A DNA stretch of 64,000 nt from Platerodrilus igneus (taxonomy: Eukaryota > Arthropoda > Insecta > Coleoptera > Lycidae). A model generated the notes under the pieces. It did no database searches, was not told where the DNA came from, and was given only the letters and a program-made list of their open reading frames with translations. Shown here piece by piece: positions 31,720 through 43,634 of the stretch. The stretch covers positions 62,001 through 126,000 of the forward strand of contig JARFIW010001666.1 of the NCBI GenBank assembly GCA_036346225.1. Reading direction: 5' to 3'. Positions within the stretch are counted from its first letter, which is position 1; every line of letters starts with the position of its first letter. The translations under genes were made by a program, and so were the position numbers.

Positions 31720-34700
31720 AATGGAAATTACCATTTCGAATGGACCTGCACCTTGCCGAAGTTCTAAATTACTAGAACAGGTGAAATGGCTTGCGTGTTC
31801 TAATGAGCTAAAGAGCCAAACTACAGGTCCAACCAAAGTAGTAGGGTCGTTAGTGAGGAACCAGACTAAGACAGGTCCCCGAAAGAGGGCAGCGGCTCTT
31901 TCGGTACTTAGATTGGCAGAGTCCATAGGGGCCGGTATGGCAGTCTAGACACACTCCCGCGATGTGAAAGGCAACGGGAAACCACCACATTATCTCCCAA
32001 GTACACGGCGTACTTAAATTGTAATAAATATGATGGCATTCTCTGGGGTAAAAGATTCCGGAGTTAAAATAGTACCCCATTCGGATCTCCGGGAAGGGAC
32101 TACTTCGGAGGATGCGATCGGAAAGTTAAAAATAAGAGTCGGGAACATTCTGCGAGTCGGAGCGTGGAACGTTAGAAGTATGAAGCAAGTGGGTAAGCTA
32201 GAGAACCTAAAAATCGAAATGAATAGGTTATCACTAAACATAGTAGGGATCAGCGAAGTTCGGTGGCCAGAGGCGGGGGATTTTTGGAGTGGAGACTTCA
32301 GGGTAATTCATACAGGAGCAGAGGAACGAAATTTGGGTGTGGGGATAGTTATGCGGAAAAAGATAGGATACTGTGTAGAAAATTACTTACAAAAGAACGA
32401 AAAAGTACTCATGCTTAGATTAGAATCTAAACCGGTAAACACAGTAATAGTACAAGTATACATGCCCACATCTAGCTACAGTGACGAAGAGGTAGAAGCC
32501 ATCTACAAAGATATCGAAGACATATTAAGATACGTAAAGGGACATGAAAATTTAATAATTACGGGGGATTTTATTGCCGTGGTAGGTGAGGGTAGGGAGG
32601 GAGCGGTAGTAGGTTTATTTGGTTTAGGCACGAGAAACGACAGGGGAAATAGGCTGGTAGAATTTTGCGACAAGAACAATTTAATCATCACAAACACATT
32701 ATTTCAACATCATGCTAGAAGACGATATACGTGGAAAATGCCAGGAGATATAGGAAGATATCAAATAGATTACATTCTTGTTAGACAACGGTTTAGGAAT
32801 CAAGTAAAAGACTGTAGAAGCTACCCAGAAGCAGATATAAATACTGACCACAACATCGTAATTATGAAGGCCGCAATTAAATTTAAGAATGTGAAAAAAA
32901 GAAACGGCAAAGAGCACTTGGACGTAAAGAAACTAAAAGATAAAGATGTTCAAGAAAGATTCGAAAAAAAGTCAAATGAATTTCTCAAAGATATCGGGAA
33001 AATATCTGATACTAAGGAAGTAGAAACAGAATGGAATAACATTAATTCCAGCCTAGATATGGCGGCCAGAGATATTCTGGGATATACACAAAAAGAAAAT
33101 AAGAAACCATGGATAGCAAAGGATATCCTGAATTTAATAGAAGAAAAACGAAAATACAAAAATAAATCAGACGAAACAGGAAAACAGAGATACAAAGCCA
33201 TAAAATGGGAAATTATTCGAAAATGCAGGAAAGCTAAAGAACAATGGATTGATGAAAAGTGCAAAGAGGTACAAACAAAGATGGAAATAGGAAAGACAGA
33301 CAAAGCATACAAATTAATTAGAATGAATTTTAGGGATATACAACCGTATAGGAAAAATATAAGGGACGCACAAGGAAACGTCATTATAGAAAACGTAGAG
33401 AAAGTGGGTAGATGTCAAGAATATATAGGGAATTTATATGCAGAAGAGGAACTAACTGCATTAGAACAGGAATCAGACATTAAAAATGATGACTTGGGAT
33501 ATCCTATACATAGAGATGAGTTTGAATTAGCATTAAATAGTCTGAAAAATGGTAAGGCGCCTGGTACAGATAAGATGCAAGCAGATACTCTAAAAGCTGC
33601 TGGACAAGCAGTAACTGAAAGTCTCTTCCAACTTGTAAGCTATATGTATGAGACAAGCGAGATACCCAAAGATTTCAAACGTAGCATCATAGTAACTATA
33701 CCAAAAAAGAAAGGCGCGGATAGATGTGAAAATTTTCGAACAATAAGTTTGACAGCACACGTGTCAAAAATATTAAATAGAATTGTGCAAAGACAAATGG
33801 AAAAACAGGCGGAAGAAATACTAGGAGAAGACCAATTTGGGTTTAGGCGAAACAGGGGAACACGGTAGGCTATTTTAGCTCTGAGAGTGATAATGGAAAA
33901 AACAATAGAAAAAGGGGAAAGCGTGTATATAGGGTTTGTAGATCTGAAAAAAGCATTTGACAATGTAAAATGGAAAAAAATGTTTGAAATACTCAAAAAG
34001 ATTGGAATGAGTTATAGGGATAGACGAATAGTACATAGCTTATACAAAGGGCAAACAGCAGTAATAGAATTGGAGCAGGAACGTAGAGAAGTAAACATTA
34101 GGAAAGGGGTGAGACAGGGATGTGCCCTATTCCCATTGATTTTTAACTTGTACATAGAAGAGGCAATAAATACTGTCAAATGCAGGATGGCATTTGGAAT
34201 TACTATGCAGGGAGAAAAAATTGATATGCTTAGATTTGCAGATGATATAGCAGTATTAGCGTCTAGCAAGAAAGAGTTAGAAGCTGCTCTTAATAAAATG
34301 GAAACGGTTCTAACAGAGAGATATGGTATGAAAATTAACAAAACTAAAACTAAAGTTCTAGTATGCAAAGGTGGGGAAAATAAATCAAAAACAAGAATAC
34401 AAGTATGTAACACGAACTTACAAGAGGTTAAGGATTTCTGCTACCTAGGAAGCCAAATAACGCAAGATGGGAAAAGCACAAAAGATATAAAACAAAGATT
34501 AGCACTAGGTCGTGCTACATTTAACAAGAAAAAGCAACTACTGTGCTCAAAAACCACAAACATAGAAACAAGGAAAAGATTGCTTAAAATATATGTGTGG
34601 AGCACAGCACTGTACGGCTGTGAAGCCTGGACAGTAGGAGAAGGGGACAAGAAAAAGGTAGAAGCCTTTGAAATGTTGTGCTACAGACGTATGATGAAGA

Positions 34701-35020
34701 TATCATGGACAGACAAAGTTAAGAACGAAGAGGTACTAAAAATGGTGGGGGAGGAAAGAAATATGTGGAAAACGGTAAAAAATAGGAGAGATAAGATGAT
34801 AGGCCACATACTACGGTATGAGGGAATAGTGCGGAATATATTAGAAGCAGAGATAGGAAAAAAGAGAAGAAGAGGCAGACCTAGGTTAGATTACTGCACA
34901 CAGATAGTAAAAGATGTAGGCTGTAGGAGTTTCAGGGAAATGTGTAGGCTAACCCAGATTAGAAATCAATGGAGGTACGCATCTAACCAATCCCAAGATA
35001 GATAAACTAATGACGAAAAA
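31720..35020 (+). mobile_element. RTE-like non-LTR retrotransposon (LINE)
   Basis: A single long frame encodes an apurinic-type endonuclease followed by a reverse transcriptase, without LTRs. A 5' leader from about 31720 contains a Pro/Ser-rich short frame and a GAAAGGCAACGGGAAACCAC block just upstream of the ORF. It ends near the TAATGACGAAAAA tail at 35008-35021. Clade assignment to RTE or a relative rests on domain order and the C-terminal HILRYEG..RRGRPR segment and is tentative. Confidence 0.8.
32030..35005 (+). pseudogene. LINE endonuclease-reverse transcriptase, one stop codon
   Basis: The 992-codon frame has a single TAG at 33866-33868. Endonuclease, residues 40-285: VGAWNVRSM (43-51), ISEVRW, YMPTSSY, TGDFIAVVG (178-186), QIDYILV and TDHN (272-275). 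Reverse transcriptase: KNFRTISL-type motif (NFRTISL near 561), QFGFRRNRGTR directly before the stop, GFVDLKKAFDNV, GVRQGCALFPLIFN and RFADDIAVL (FADD about 736-739). The end is a basic C-terminal domain, KKRRRGRPRL. In the endonuclease the usual GDFNA reads GDFIA, so the catalytic Asn is lost. Target-primed reverse transcription is the family's known mechanism. This copy is inactive on two counts. Confidence 0.88.
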
Positions 35021-36125
35021 ATAACTGTGCTTAAACATGATGATTATTATAAGTTACTACAAGAAGTGGTTGGGCAATAGTCTCGAATAATGTTAAGTGT
35101 GTGAAAGGATTTACTGGAAAACCATTATTTCGGCAAATGTCTAAGTGTTGGGGGATCTTGGTAGCCACAGGTTGCTTAACCCCCTTCACTGAATCTCGGT
35201 TAAATAGGGCATAAGATAAGAAAGCAATAGAAGGGGAACGAGCTGTATACACATGCTGTGGGAACAATGTAGGCTAGCTCAAAATATAAATAAGTGCAGG
35301 TACGTGTCCAACCAGTTTTGAGACGGAAAACCTAATGACGAAAAAATTAGCGCAGATAAATCTGATGATTAGTATAAACAACTAGTTGTTGGTTGCGAAA
35401 TATCTGCAACTAATGTTGACTGTGCGAAAAGATATATTGGAAAATATATTAAATCGGTAAATGGTTAAGTGTTGGGGGAACTTGGCAGCCACAGGCTGCT
35501 TACCTTCCTTCACAACCACTGAAGGTCGGAGAAATAGGGTATATAACTGTAAAACAATAGAAGGTGACCGAACTGCATCTAACAAGAAAGAACAGCGCCT
35601 ATGAGGAAAGACAACAAACATAGAACAAGAAGAGAATTGTTGAAAGCATATGTGTGGAGGACAGCATAGTATGCCTATAAAATAAGGGCGGTCTGAAACG
35701 CAGACAGAAAAACGGTAAGCAGTCTTTTGAAATGCTGTGCTTCAGATGTATGAGGACGATAGCATGGATAGACAAAGATAATAACAAATAGGTTATAGAA
35801 ATAGTAGGGGAACAAGGATATCTGGGGAAAAAGAGAAATAGAAGGGCGGAATACGTTCTCAGGCATTTTTGGGGAATAGTATGGAATATATTACAAGCAG
35901 AGATAGGAAAAAAAGGTAGATGTAGACCTAGATCAGATAGTGATAGATGCAGACTGTGGAAATTTCAGGGAAATGTGTAGGTTAGCTCAGAATAGGAAAC
36001 AATGATGGTACGCGTCCAACCAGTTCGAGGACTGATGACCTAATGACGATGAATGGAAATTAAACATTTCTGAGTCAAAGTACCTTCCCATTCGGATATC
36101 CGGGAGAGGTTGTGTCAGTAAAGAT
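35006..36125 (+). repeat. Stacked LINE 3'-end copies
   Basis: After the LINE end come further diverged copies of its 3' region. About 35006-35330 and 35331-35585 form two units of a ~330 bp repeat, sharing AAGTGTTGGGGGA and AGCCACAGG. About 35585-36055 repeats the last 150 codons of the LINE (AYVWRTA, SFEMLCFRCM, WNILQAEIGKK) with stops. Each copy finishes near CCTAATGACGA. At 36066-36110 a piece resembles the LINE head (CCCATTCGGATATCCGGGA against CCCATTCGGATCTCCGGGA at 32082). Confidence 0.7.
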
Positions 36126-36842
36126 CGTCATATAAATAAATAAAATACTGCAAAACAATAAAAATAGTACTTTGCAAAATTAAAAACTACAAGTACGCAA
36201 TTTTGGGTCAAATTATGAGTAGAAGGTTTTTTAATGGAAATTATAAGTTTCCCTCTAGATTGCATTAGGCCATTAATGGCTCTAAAATATTTTTTAAAAT
36301 ACCTGCACCATAATACCATTTAAAAAACTTAATCAACATGTGTAAATTCAATTTATCGAACTAGTACTTAAAAGGTTGCTAAGCAACAACATCGACAATT
36401 TTTTATTTATTTGTTAAATTACATACACATGTCAAACTTAAATATTTCAAAATCAATGAACTATTGATAAATTGAAGAAAATGATTTGAATTTACGTTTC
36501 AATTATTGATTTATTTTTCACGTTGTAATTCATATGCAGGTATATTAAAAAATAGCATATCGCGTATGACACGCGTTTATAAGTGTCTTTAAAGCACTTG
36601 AAGCAGTTAAAGGCACCCCGCTTTACATAGTGTTCTCAAATGTTGTAATGTTGCCAGACGTCTGATTTTTAACCGGACAAGGCAGTCCTATTTTTCTACT
36701 ACTGTGTTGTGTCCGGTTGTAGATATTAATCGGACGTGAATTGTGGGGTTCTCTTATTTTAATAATTTCAAACTAATGTGACGTGTTATTCAGTAATTTA
36801 CTTATATGTTCGTGCTAGATTTTTAATTTTTAATACTATGCT
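36126..36842. other. AT-rich spacer
   Basis: I see nothing assignable. It forms the left flank of errantivirus-like copy B. Confidence 0.4.
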
Positions 36843-37397
36843 AGTTACATATCCCCAAATCAAATATAGGTATAATTAAATAAAATTATTGAATCTTAAG
36901 TTAACTTGCAACATTGTATAATTCAAGGATAGATATTAAAGGTTAATGGAAGTCAGACAGAAGACATGAGAACGGATGTGAATACAATGTATTCCAGACG
37001 TAACCTGACTCTGCAGTTGCGGGTCACAATAGACTGTAGGAAACTTGTTGTTAGAATTAAGATTGATACTTTGTATTAATAAATAAAGAAATTAGCAGAC
37101 ATGATTTCTGCAGTTCACACGAGAAATGTGAGGGGCAGGGACAGCATAAATACCCTGGAGAGCCCAAGGAGGTCAGTCAGTCTTGAGCCTAACAACTTTA
37201 GCATTGTTGGTTGTTCAGGCTACTCGCCATAAATTTAGTTCATTTAAATATAATTTCAACTTAGAATAATTTGATATAGTTTTTGTAAATTAAAAATTAA
37301 AAATTAGCAATAAAATTTCTGTATAAATAAAATTTGTCAGAAGAGTTTTGGAAGAAGACTTTTTAAAAAATCAGCTCCAAAGGCCCAAAACCTTACT
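36843..37397 (+). repeat. 5' LTR of copy B (555 bp)
   Basis: Begins AGTTACATATCCCCAAATCA and ends CCTTACT. Aligns with 43087-43634 over its full length and with the copy A LTR. Confidence 0.9.
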
Positions 37398-37417
37398 AGC
37401 GCAGTCGAGTCGGATCC
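37398..37417 (+). other. Primer-binding site, tRNA-Ser type
   Basis: AGCGCAGTCGAGTCGGATCC follows the LTR directly. CGCAGTCG is the complement of a serine tRNA acceptor end (..CGACTGCG-CCA), the primer used by several errantiviruses. The tRNA-Ser(GCT) at 9452 has a different acceptor, so it is not the match. Confidence 0.65.
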
Positions 37418-37489
37418 AGAAGGCCATTAGGACATCCAAATTCGAAGAACTAGTGGTCTGGAATATCAATTCTTAATCTGGAAAAACAA

Positions 37490-37620
37490 ACAACGAAATT
37501 TCGACAAGGTACAAAATCATCCATGCCCAAAGGAACAAAATTTGGACAAGGTACAAAATCGACCAAGCCCAAAGAAACAAACTTAGACAAGGTACAAGAT
37601 TAACCAAGCCCAATGAAGGA
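37490..37620 (+). repeat. Three 42 bp tandem repeats in the leader of copy B
   Basis: Units centred on GACAAGGTACAA at 37503, 37545 and 37586, each followed by CCAWGCCCAA. They lie between the primer site and gag. Confidence 0.8.
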
Positions 37621-38422
37621 AAACAGATAAAATTGTGAATGAAAATTATGTAAGTTTATTTATCCTAACCATATTCTTTTTCAAATTATTGGTATTAGCT
37701 AGTAAGAATTTTTATGTACGATATTATTGCAATTTATTATTACCATTTCTGAAAGAATTTATTCAGGAAACTTATTTTATAAAAGACGAATTTATGTGCA
37801 CACTTTACTACAAATTATTAATATAAAATCGAATAAATTTTTCAGCAAGATTAAGAACGTATAAATAGAATGCAATTTTTTATTACAACAATTATTAGTA
37901 AAAAGATTCATTCAAACTTGACATTCATTACATTTTTTATAATTGAATACTTTCAGCAAACTAACGAAGGTATACAATTATAAACGTTCATGCACTTTAT
38001 TGTAACAAAACGAATTACTTATCACTGAAATAAAAATCATTCAAAAAACCCGAAACTTTATAATTAAACATTTTCAAAGCAGCTGAAGTGTGTAATTGTA
38101 AAGAAGCTTACAACACTTAATTAATCATTACAAATATGAATAATAGCATACAATTACAACGCAGTTATTGCGAGAGATTGTTAATGACAAAATTACTCAG
38201 GAAAACAAAAAATTCAATCCGCATCAATTGTAATATCAGCAAAGCTATAAATATACAGTAATTGACGTGACAATTACCAAGCAGAAGTTCTTTAATATAA
38301 TAATAGCACTTTGTAATTGTATATACGTGTTTCTTTAAATAACACGATACTAATTTTAGTTTAATCGCAATACGAACTCGACTAAAAAGTAGTTAGAGAA
38401 TTTATTTTAAAAAACACGAAAC

Positions 38423-39610
38423 ATGGAGAATATACGGTTGTATCTCGAATTTATCCCCGTATTCGACGAAAATCAAACAATACTCGGAATTTTCATTACT
38501 GCTTGTGAAATGTTCCTAAAATCTTTTTATAAAAGAGGTGACAATAACCGTAATGTCATGCTTTTACGCCTAATTCTCAGTAGACTAACAGGAAGAGCTT
38601 TAACATTAATCGCAAGTCGCGATGATCTTGAACAATGGCAGGACTTTAAACGATTACTTATAGCGTATTTCGGCCACCAGAGAAACATCAAATGCCTGGT
38701 CCGCGATTTAATAAATCTCCGAATGGAACGCAACCAATTACCCTACCAATTCTGTATGAGATGCCAAGATGTAAGAAGCCTGATTTTAACCAAACTAAAA
38801 ATTGAAGAACCTGACCAAAATATCCGTTTATTGAAAAACAAAAATGTACGACGAAATAGCACTAGACACCTACATAAACGCATTAACCAAACGTTTATCA
38901 GACAAAATAAGATTCCAACATCCCCAAAATCTAGGAGAGGCAATCAACATGATTATAGTCGAAGAAAACGTTATGTATTACCAAAACAGACTATATAACC
39001 CTAACGCAAATACAAACTACTCACCAATAAAAACCATACAAGCCGCGAGACAAACACCCACACAACCTAAATTTACACCATTTAGCACGCAAGTGAATCA
39101 ACCACGAATTTACAGCTCGAACTCTAATAACACAAATTTCAACAACCAATTTAGACAATTTCCAAAACCAACATTTAACTCAAATTTTATAAAACCCACA
39201 TTCCATCAAGGTTTAAGCAAAACCTAAACCAGCCAAGACAAACATTCGGCGCGAACCCCAACAGAAACACACCGATGGCAAATAGCAACAACAACCTCAA
39301 TAGTTATTACAAACCAACTCCAATGGACACTTCATCTAGTAACACCAGACAAAACACAAAAATATCGCAAATCAAATATAATTATGATCAAAAACGAAAC
39401 TTCACTTCCGAAGAACTATTCCACCAAGGAGTGGAAGAATTTAATAATAATTGTGACAAGCATAATTATACAAACTCCAGTAAAGACGATGAACAAAATC
39501 GTTTAGAAAACTACAAACGTGACGACCCATGTGAAAATGACGAAGAGGATGATGAGGAAAACGCTTGCTCAAATTTTCAACTAGACCTATTCATATACGA
39601 CCAAACGTAA
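38423..39610 (+). pseudogene. Gag of copy B
   Basis: ATG at 38423 opens MENIRLYLEFIPVFDENQT, a capsid-type start. Then follow LRLILSRLTGRALTLIASRD and WQDFKRLLIAYFGHQRN, the helix pair typical of errantivirus gag. A frameshift near 38840 leads to TYINALTKRLSDKIRF. The C-terminal half is Asn/Gln/Pro-rich (to 39226), then a stop and frame change bring PTPMDTSSSN and an acidic tail (ENDEEDDEENACS). There is no CCHC zinc knuckle, as is usual for errantivirus gag. Confidence 0.75.
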
Positions 39611-40378
39611 TCAACCTAAATAACATCAATCAACAAATCTTACCATACATAGAAATACCCCACGCTGAACTTAAATTATTAATTGACACCGAATTTCCAA
39701 AAGCATCAATTAGTCCCCGAACCATACAAAAACATTATTTAGATTTTGTAGAAAGAGAACCCTTTAAAATCAAAACAGCTCACAAAACAACACTACATCA
39801 ATTTATAGCGAAGATACTCCTACCGAAAACTTTTAATGTAAAAATAAAACATAAATTTTGCATTTTTGAATTTAACGACAAGTACGACGGATTAATAATC
39901 ATGGATCGTCTAAGAAAATAAAAAGCAAACATCGATATAGAAAACCGCTTATTAAAAACAAAACACGGACAAATCCCCATTAAATTCCAAAACAGTAATA
40001 TACGAACCTAACAAAAATACACCATCGAACCCAGAACAGAGAAACAAATAAAAATTTTGGTAAATTCGAAAAACGACGTAGAAATTATAAACCACAAGTA
40101 ATTCCAACCCGGAGTAGAAACAGCCACCGCATTAGTACAAATAAATGACAGTTACGCCACTACAACAATCTTAAACTCAAATGACTACCCCATAGAACTA
40201 TCATTTACAAATCCAATAGACTTAGAAGAAGTAAATCGTAACGAGATAGAAATCGACGAAAAATATCAAAACGACTCAAACCCTACGAGACATTACAGAA
40301 TGTTAAAAGAAAACTTAACTAACATCCGTTTCAATGAAAATATTAATAGCGAAGAGAGCAATAAAGGAACTATGTTTC

Positions 40379-40379
<1 letters not shown>
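39565..40379 (+). pseudogene. Protease region of copy B, catalytic site altered
   Basis: LPYIEIPHAELKLLIDTEFP matches a retropepsin, but the DTG catalytic triad reads DTE. The flap region and GLIIMDRL (usual GLIGxDxL) follow. After a stop at 39919 the linker toward reverse transcriptase continues with more stops and ends at the (TA)n tract at 40380. Confidence 0.75.

Positions 40380-40421
<42 letters not shown>
40380..40421. repeat. (TA)n at the pol deletion point
   Basis: A 41 bp TA array lies exactly between the end of the protease linker and the start of integrase similarity. About 2 kb of reverse transcriptase and RNase H normally found here is missing. Confidence 0.95.
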
Positions 40422-40422
<1 letters not shown>

Positions 40423-40426
40423 CACC

Positions 40427-40509
40427 CCAATAATACCCTTAATGTTAACTAAGTCACCCGACAAAACACCTCCAATAATACCCTTAATGTTAACTAAAAC
40501 ACCCGACAA
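40427..40509 (+). repeat. 41 bp tandem duplication beside (TA)n
   Basis: CCAATAATACCCTTAATGTT occurs twice (near 40427 and 40470), each followed by AACTAARWCACCCGACAAA. Confidence 0.85.
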
Positions 40510-41300
40510 ACGTTTTCAAAAATTGCATGCAGATACTCTAGTACAAAACTTTTTAATAATTGTGGACGCATTCACCAAAGTAGGCCAAGCGAAACCCATC
40601 ACCTCAAAAAATAGCATAGACGTAACCCAAGGATTCTTATAATATTATACATTTTATGGCACACCCGAAACAATAACTTTAGATAATGGCAGCGAATTTA
40701 GACATGAAATGATACAAAACACAATAGAACTACATAAAATAAAAATTCATTTTATAACCGAAAATCGCCCAGAATCAAATGGATTAATTAAAAGATAACG
40801 TCTAACATTATTAGAACATATCAGATTATTAAAATTAACTATTAAAAAAGAGTACATCACAAATTTAATGTTATACGCACTAATCGCTTACAACAGCACA
40901 ATCCACTTATCAACAAACTTTACACCCCTCGAATTAACATTAGGACATTCAGATTCCCGTAACCCTTACGATATACATTACAACAAAGGAGTATACCAAC
41001 AGTATGCCAAAGACCATAAAAAAATTTTAAATAACTTATGATAAAGTAAAAAATAAATTAGATAACAACAAGGAACGTATTATGACAACCCGCAATAGGA
41101 ATGCCGATATAAATAAATTTTCAGTAGGACAAACTGTATATGAAAAAAACTTTCAAAGTAAAAAACACAAAACGGCCCCCAGAAATTTAGGTCGTTTCAA
41201 AACCAAAAAGACATAAGATAAAAATGTAGTCGCAGTAAACAACGGAAAAATAGTAAAATATACTCATTTTAAGAATCTTAAGACACCATGTAATTTCAGA
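40510..41300 (+). pseudogene. Integrase of copy B
   Basis: The core begins within the fold: FLIIVDAFTKVGQAKPI carries the first catalytic Asp, TLDNGSEFRHEM the second. In the third motif (ESNGLIKR) the expected Glu is Lys. Then come LIAYNSTIH and TPLELTLGHSD. After frameshifts from about 41030 the C-terminal domain is traceable (FSVGQTVYEKNF) to about 41290. Stops at 40639 and later. It aligns with copy A 334-1010. Confidence 0.8.
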
Positions 41301-41379
41301 TGGACAGCCATCACCTTTACCATCACCCTCCACCCATGTAGAACGAACAACGACATGTTAGTTGATAACATTAAGAACA

Positions 41380-43053
41380 ACCCCGGTATACTACCAGTAA
41401 AATTGAGAAGTATGCAAAACACACTAGACTATTGGACATTCGCACAAAAATTTGACATAACATAATTGAAACAAAAGTTTCACAAAATTAGAGACAACTA
41501 TTACAGACTGGAACAATCAATGGACACAGCCAAATTCGGAAAAGAATACGCAATAGAAATGCTCAATTACAACAGTACAATAGAAAACATTTTAAGGAAC
41601 ATAGAAGATAAATTTAATAGATTAATACCCACAGATCAAATCACAAGATGAAAAAGAGGACTTATCAACGGACTGAGTAACATTGTCAAAGCTATCACAG
41701 GAAATTTAGACAACTAAGATGCAGAACGATATGACAACGCCATACAACACTTAATTGAAAACCAAAACGACATAAAAACTATGGTTAGAAATCAAATACA
41801 CTTAACCCAGTCAACTATAGTAAAATTTAATGATATGTTAAGAAAGCTAGTAAAAAACCAAGACAGTATAGCCAATAGAATACAAACCTTCGAAAGTAAC
41901 ATGCAAACCACAATGTTAGGAATGCAAGATTTAATCAGATTTAACACGATATTTACTCAAATAGTATCAACCCTTACTGTAATCCAACAAATTTTAGATA
42001 CCTTAGAAAACGTTGTAACATTCGCAAAACTAAACACATTACACTCAAACATTATAAAACCAATTGACTTGTTAAATGAATTATTAAGAATTAGATCATT
42101 TATAACTAACAATAGGTTACCCTTTGAAATAGTAGAATCAAACATACTCATATTTTAAAAAATAGCCATAGTGAAAGGTTATGTAAGGAATAACAAAATC
42201 ACATTTTTAACAGAAATCCCCATAGTAGAAAGTAACACTTATAATTGTTATCACTTATTTGCTTTCCCCATGAAAGTTACTAGCAGGTATCAAGTTATTA
42301 TCCCTAAAACAAACTTTCTTTCCATAAATAAACTTAGGTGTGGCTACACGAACAAATTATTCAAGGAAGTAGTACCAAGCCAATATTTATGCCAATCATT
42401 AACGACAACAGCTATACAAGCAGATAGTCCTTGTTAAGTACAATTATTAAAATTCTTAAATCAATACGACAATTGTGGAGCAAAAGCAGTACAAATCACC
42501 AACATGAAAATTCAAAAAGTGACGGAATACAAATGAATTGCTGTGTTTCCACAGGAAGTAATAGCAACCATCCATTGCAACCAAAACGAGAACAATTTAG
42601 CATTAACTGGAAGTAAAGTAGTCACAATTAAAAAAGACTGTTATCTAAAACCGAAAAACGAAATTATTCGAGTATACCAAAACCCAACAGTAAAAAAAGA
42701 AATTTGCAAACTTACTAGAACTTCAATTCAAGATTACACGAACCGAGGACGACGAAATTATTAAGAAACCATTGCAACTAGAGCCCCTAGACCTAGATGA
42801 TCTCAACCACGCCATAAAGTTAATGGACAGTTACAAAGAACACTTAAGTGAGTTAAAAATCCCAAAATTACATTATAATAACATAAGTATTTGGACAATT
42901 TTATTAATCATTCTATTCACTATGTATTTATTGTACAATATGTATCTCAGATATATGAATAAAGAAACGAAGTTTAGTCATAAAAAACAAGCAACAAAGG
43001 TAAATAAAGAAACTATAAATATACCCTTATGGACAATTGATTTTAAAAATTAA
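41380..43053 (+). pseudogene. Env-like (baculovirus F-type) remnant, copy B
   Basis: Related to errantivirus Env. In known members this is a membrane glycoprotein cleaved by furin-like proteases. Visible here are a broken cleavage-type site at about 41640-41660 (one position is a TGA stop), a Gly-rich hydrophobic stretch after it, a long helical region (41781-42158), a cysteine-bearing ectodomain (42171-42760) and a hydrophobic membrane segment with ILLIILFTMYLLYNMYL near 42895-42950 followed by a basic tail. Stops at about 41463, 41649, 41716, 42156 and 42436 and several frame changes exclude function. I give no repaired reading. Confidence 0.8.
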
Positions 43054-43086
43054 GCAAAACTCTTAATTTTCATCTACGTTGGGAGG

Positions 43087-43634
43087 AGTTACATATCCCT
43101 CATATCAAATATAGGTATAATTAAATGGAATTATTAAATTTTAAGTTAACTTGCAACATTGTATAATTCAAGGATAGATAATAAAAAGTTAATAGAAATC
43201 AGACAAAAGACTGAAAACGGATGTGAATGCAATGTATTCCGGACGTAACCTGACTTTGCAGGTGCAAGTCACAATAGACTGTAAGAAACTTATTGTTAGA
43301 ATTAAGATTGTTACTTTGTATTAATGAATAAAGAAATAAGCAGACATGAGCTCTGCAGTTCACACGAGAAATGTGAAGGTCAGAGACCACATATATACTC
43401 TGGAGAGCCCAAGGAGGTCAGTCAGTCTTCAGCCTCACAACTTTAGCATTGCTGGTCGTTCAGGCTACTCGACATAAATTTAGTTCATTTAAATATAATT
43501 TCAACTTAGAATAATTTGATACAGTTCTTTTAAATTAAAAACCAATTTGTAATTTCTGTATAAATAAAATTTGTTAGAAGAGTTTTGGAAGAAGACTTTT
43601 TAAAAAGGCAGCTCCAAAGGCCCAAAAACTAACT
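43087..43634 (+). repeat. 3' LTR of copy B (548 bp)
   Basis: Begins AGTTACATATCCCTCATATC after the purine tract and ends CTAACT. Repeat partner of 36843-37397; several percent divergence by eye. Confidence 0.9.

Larger units (their letters stand above)
36843..43634 (+). mobile_element. Errantivirus-like LTR element, copy B
   Basis: Both LTRs are present (AGTTA..TTACT/TAACT). In order follow a tRNA-Ser-type primer site, a 1 kb leader with small tandem repeats, gag, protease, a (TA)n tract where reverse transcriptase and RNase H should be, integrase, env-like gene, polypurine tract (GTTGGGAGG, 43078-43086) and 3' LTR. The gag-pol-env plan, AGTTA LTR ends and primer type are those of insect errantiviruses (Gypsy, ZAM, Tom groups). 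Many stops show it is an old, dead copy. Flanking tetramers TGCT and TTCT are only a near match for a target duplication. Confidence 0.88.

Noticed and set aside
33640..34413. Minus-strand frames opposite the LINE reverse transcriptase
   Set aside because: Shadows of the LINE coding strand.
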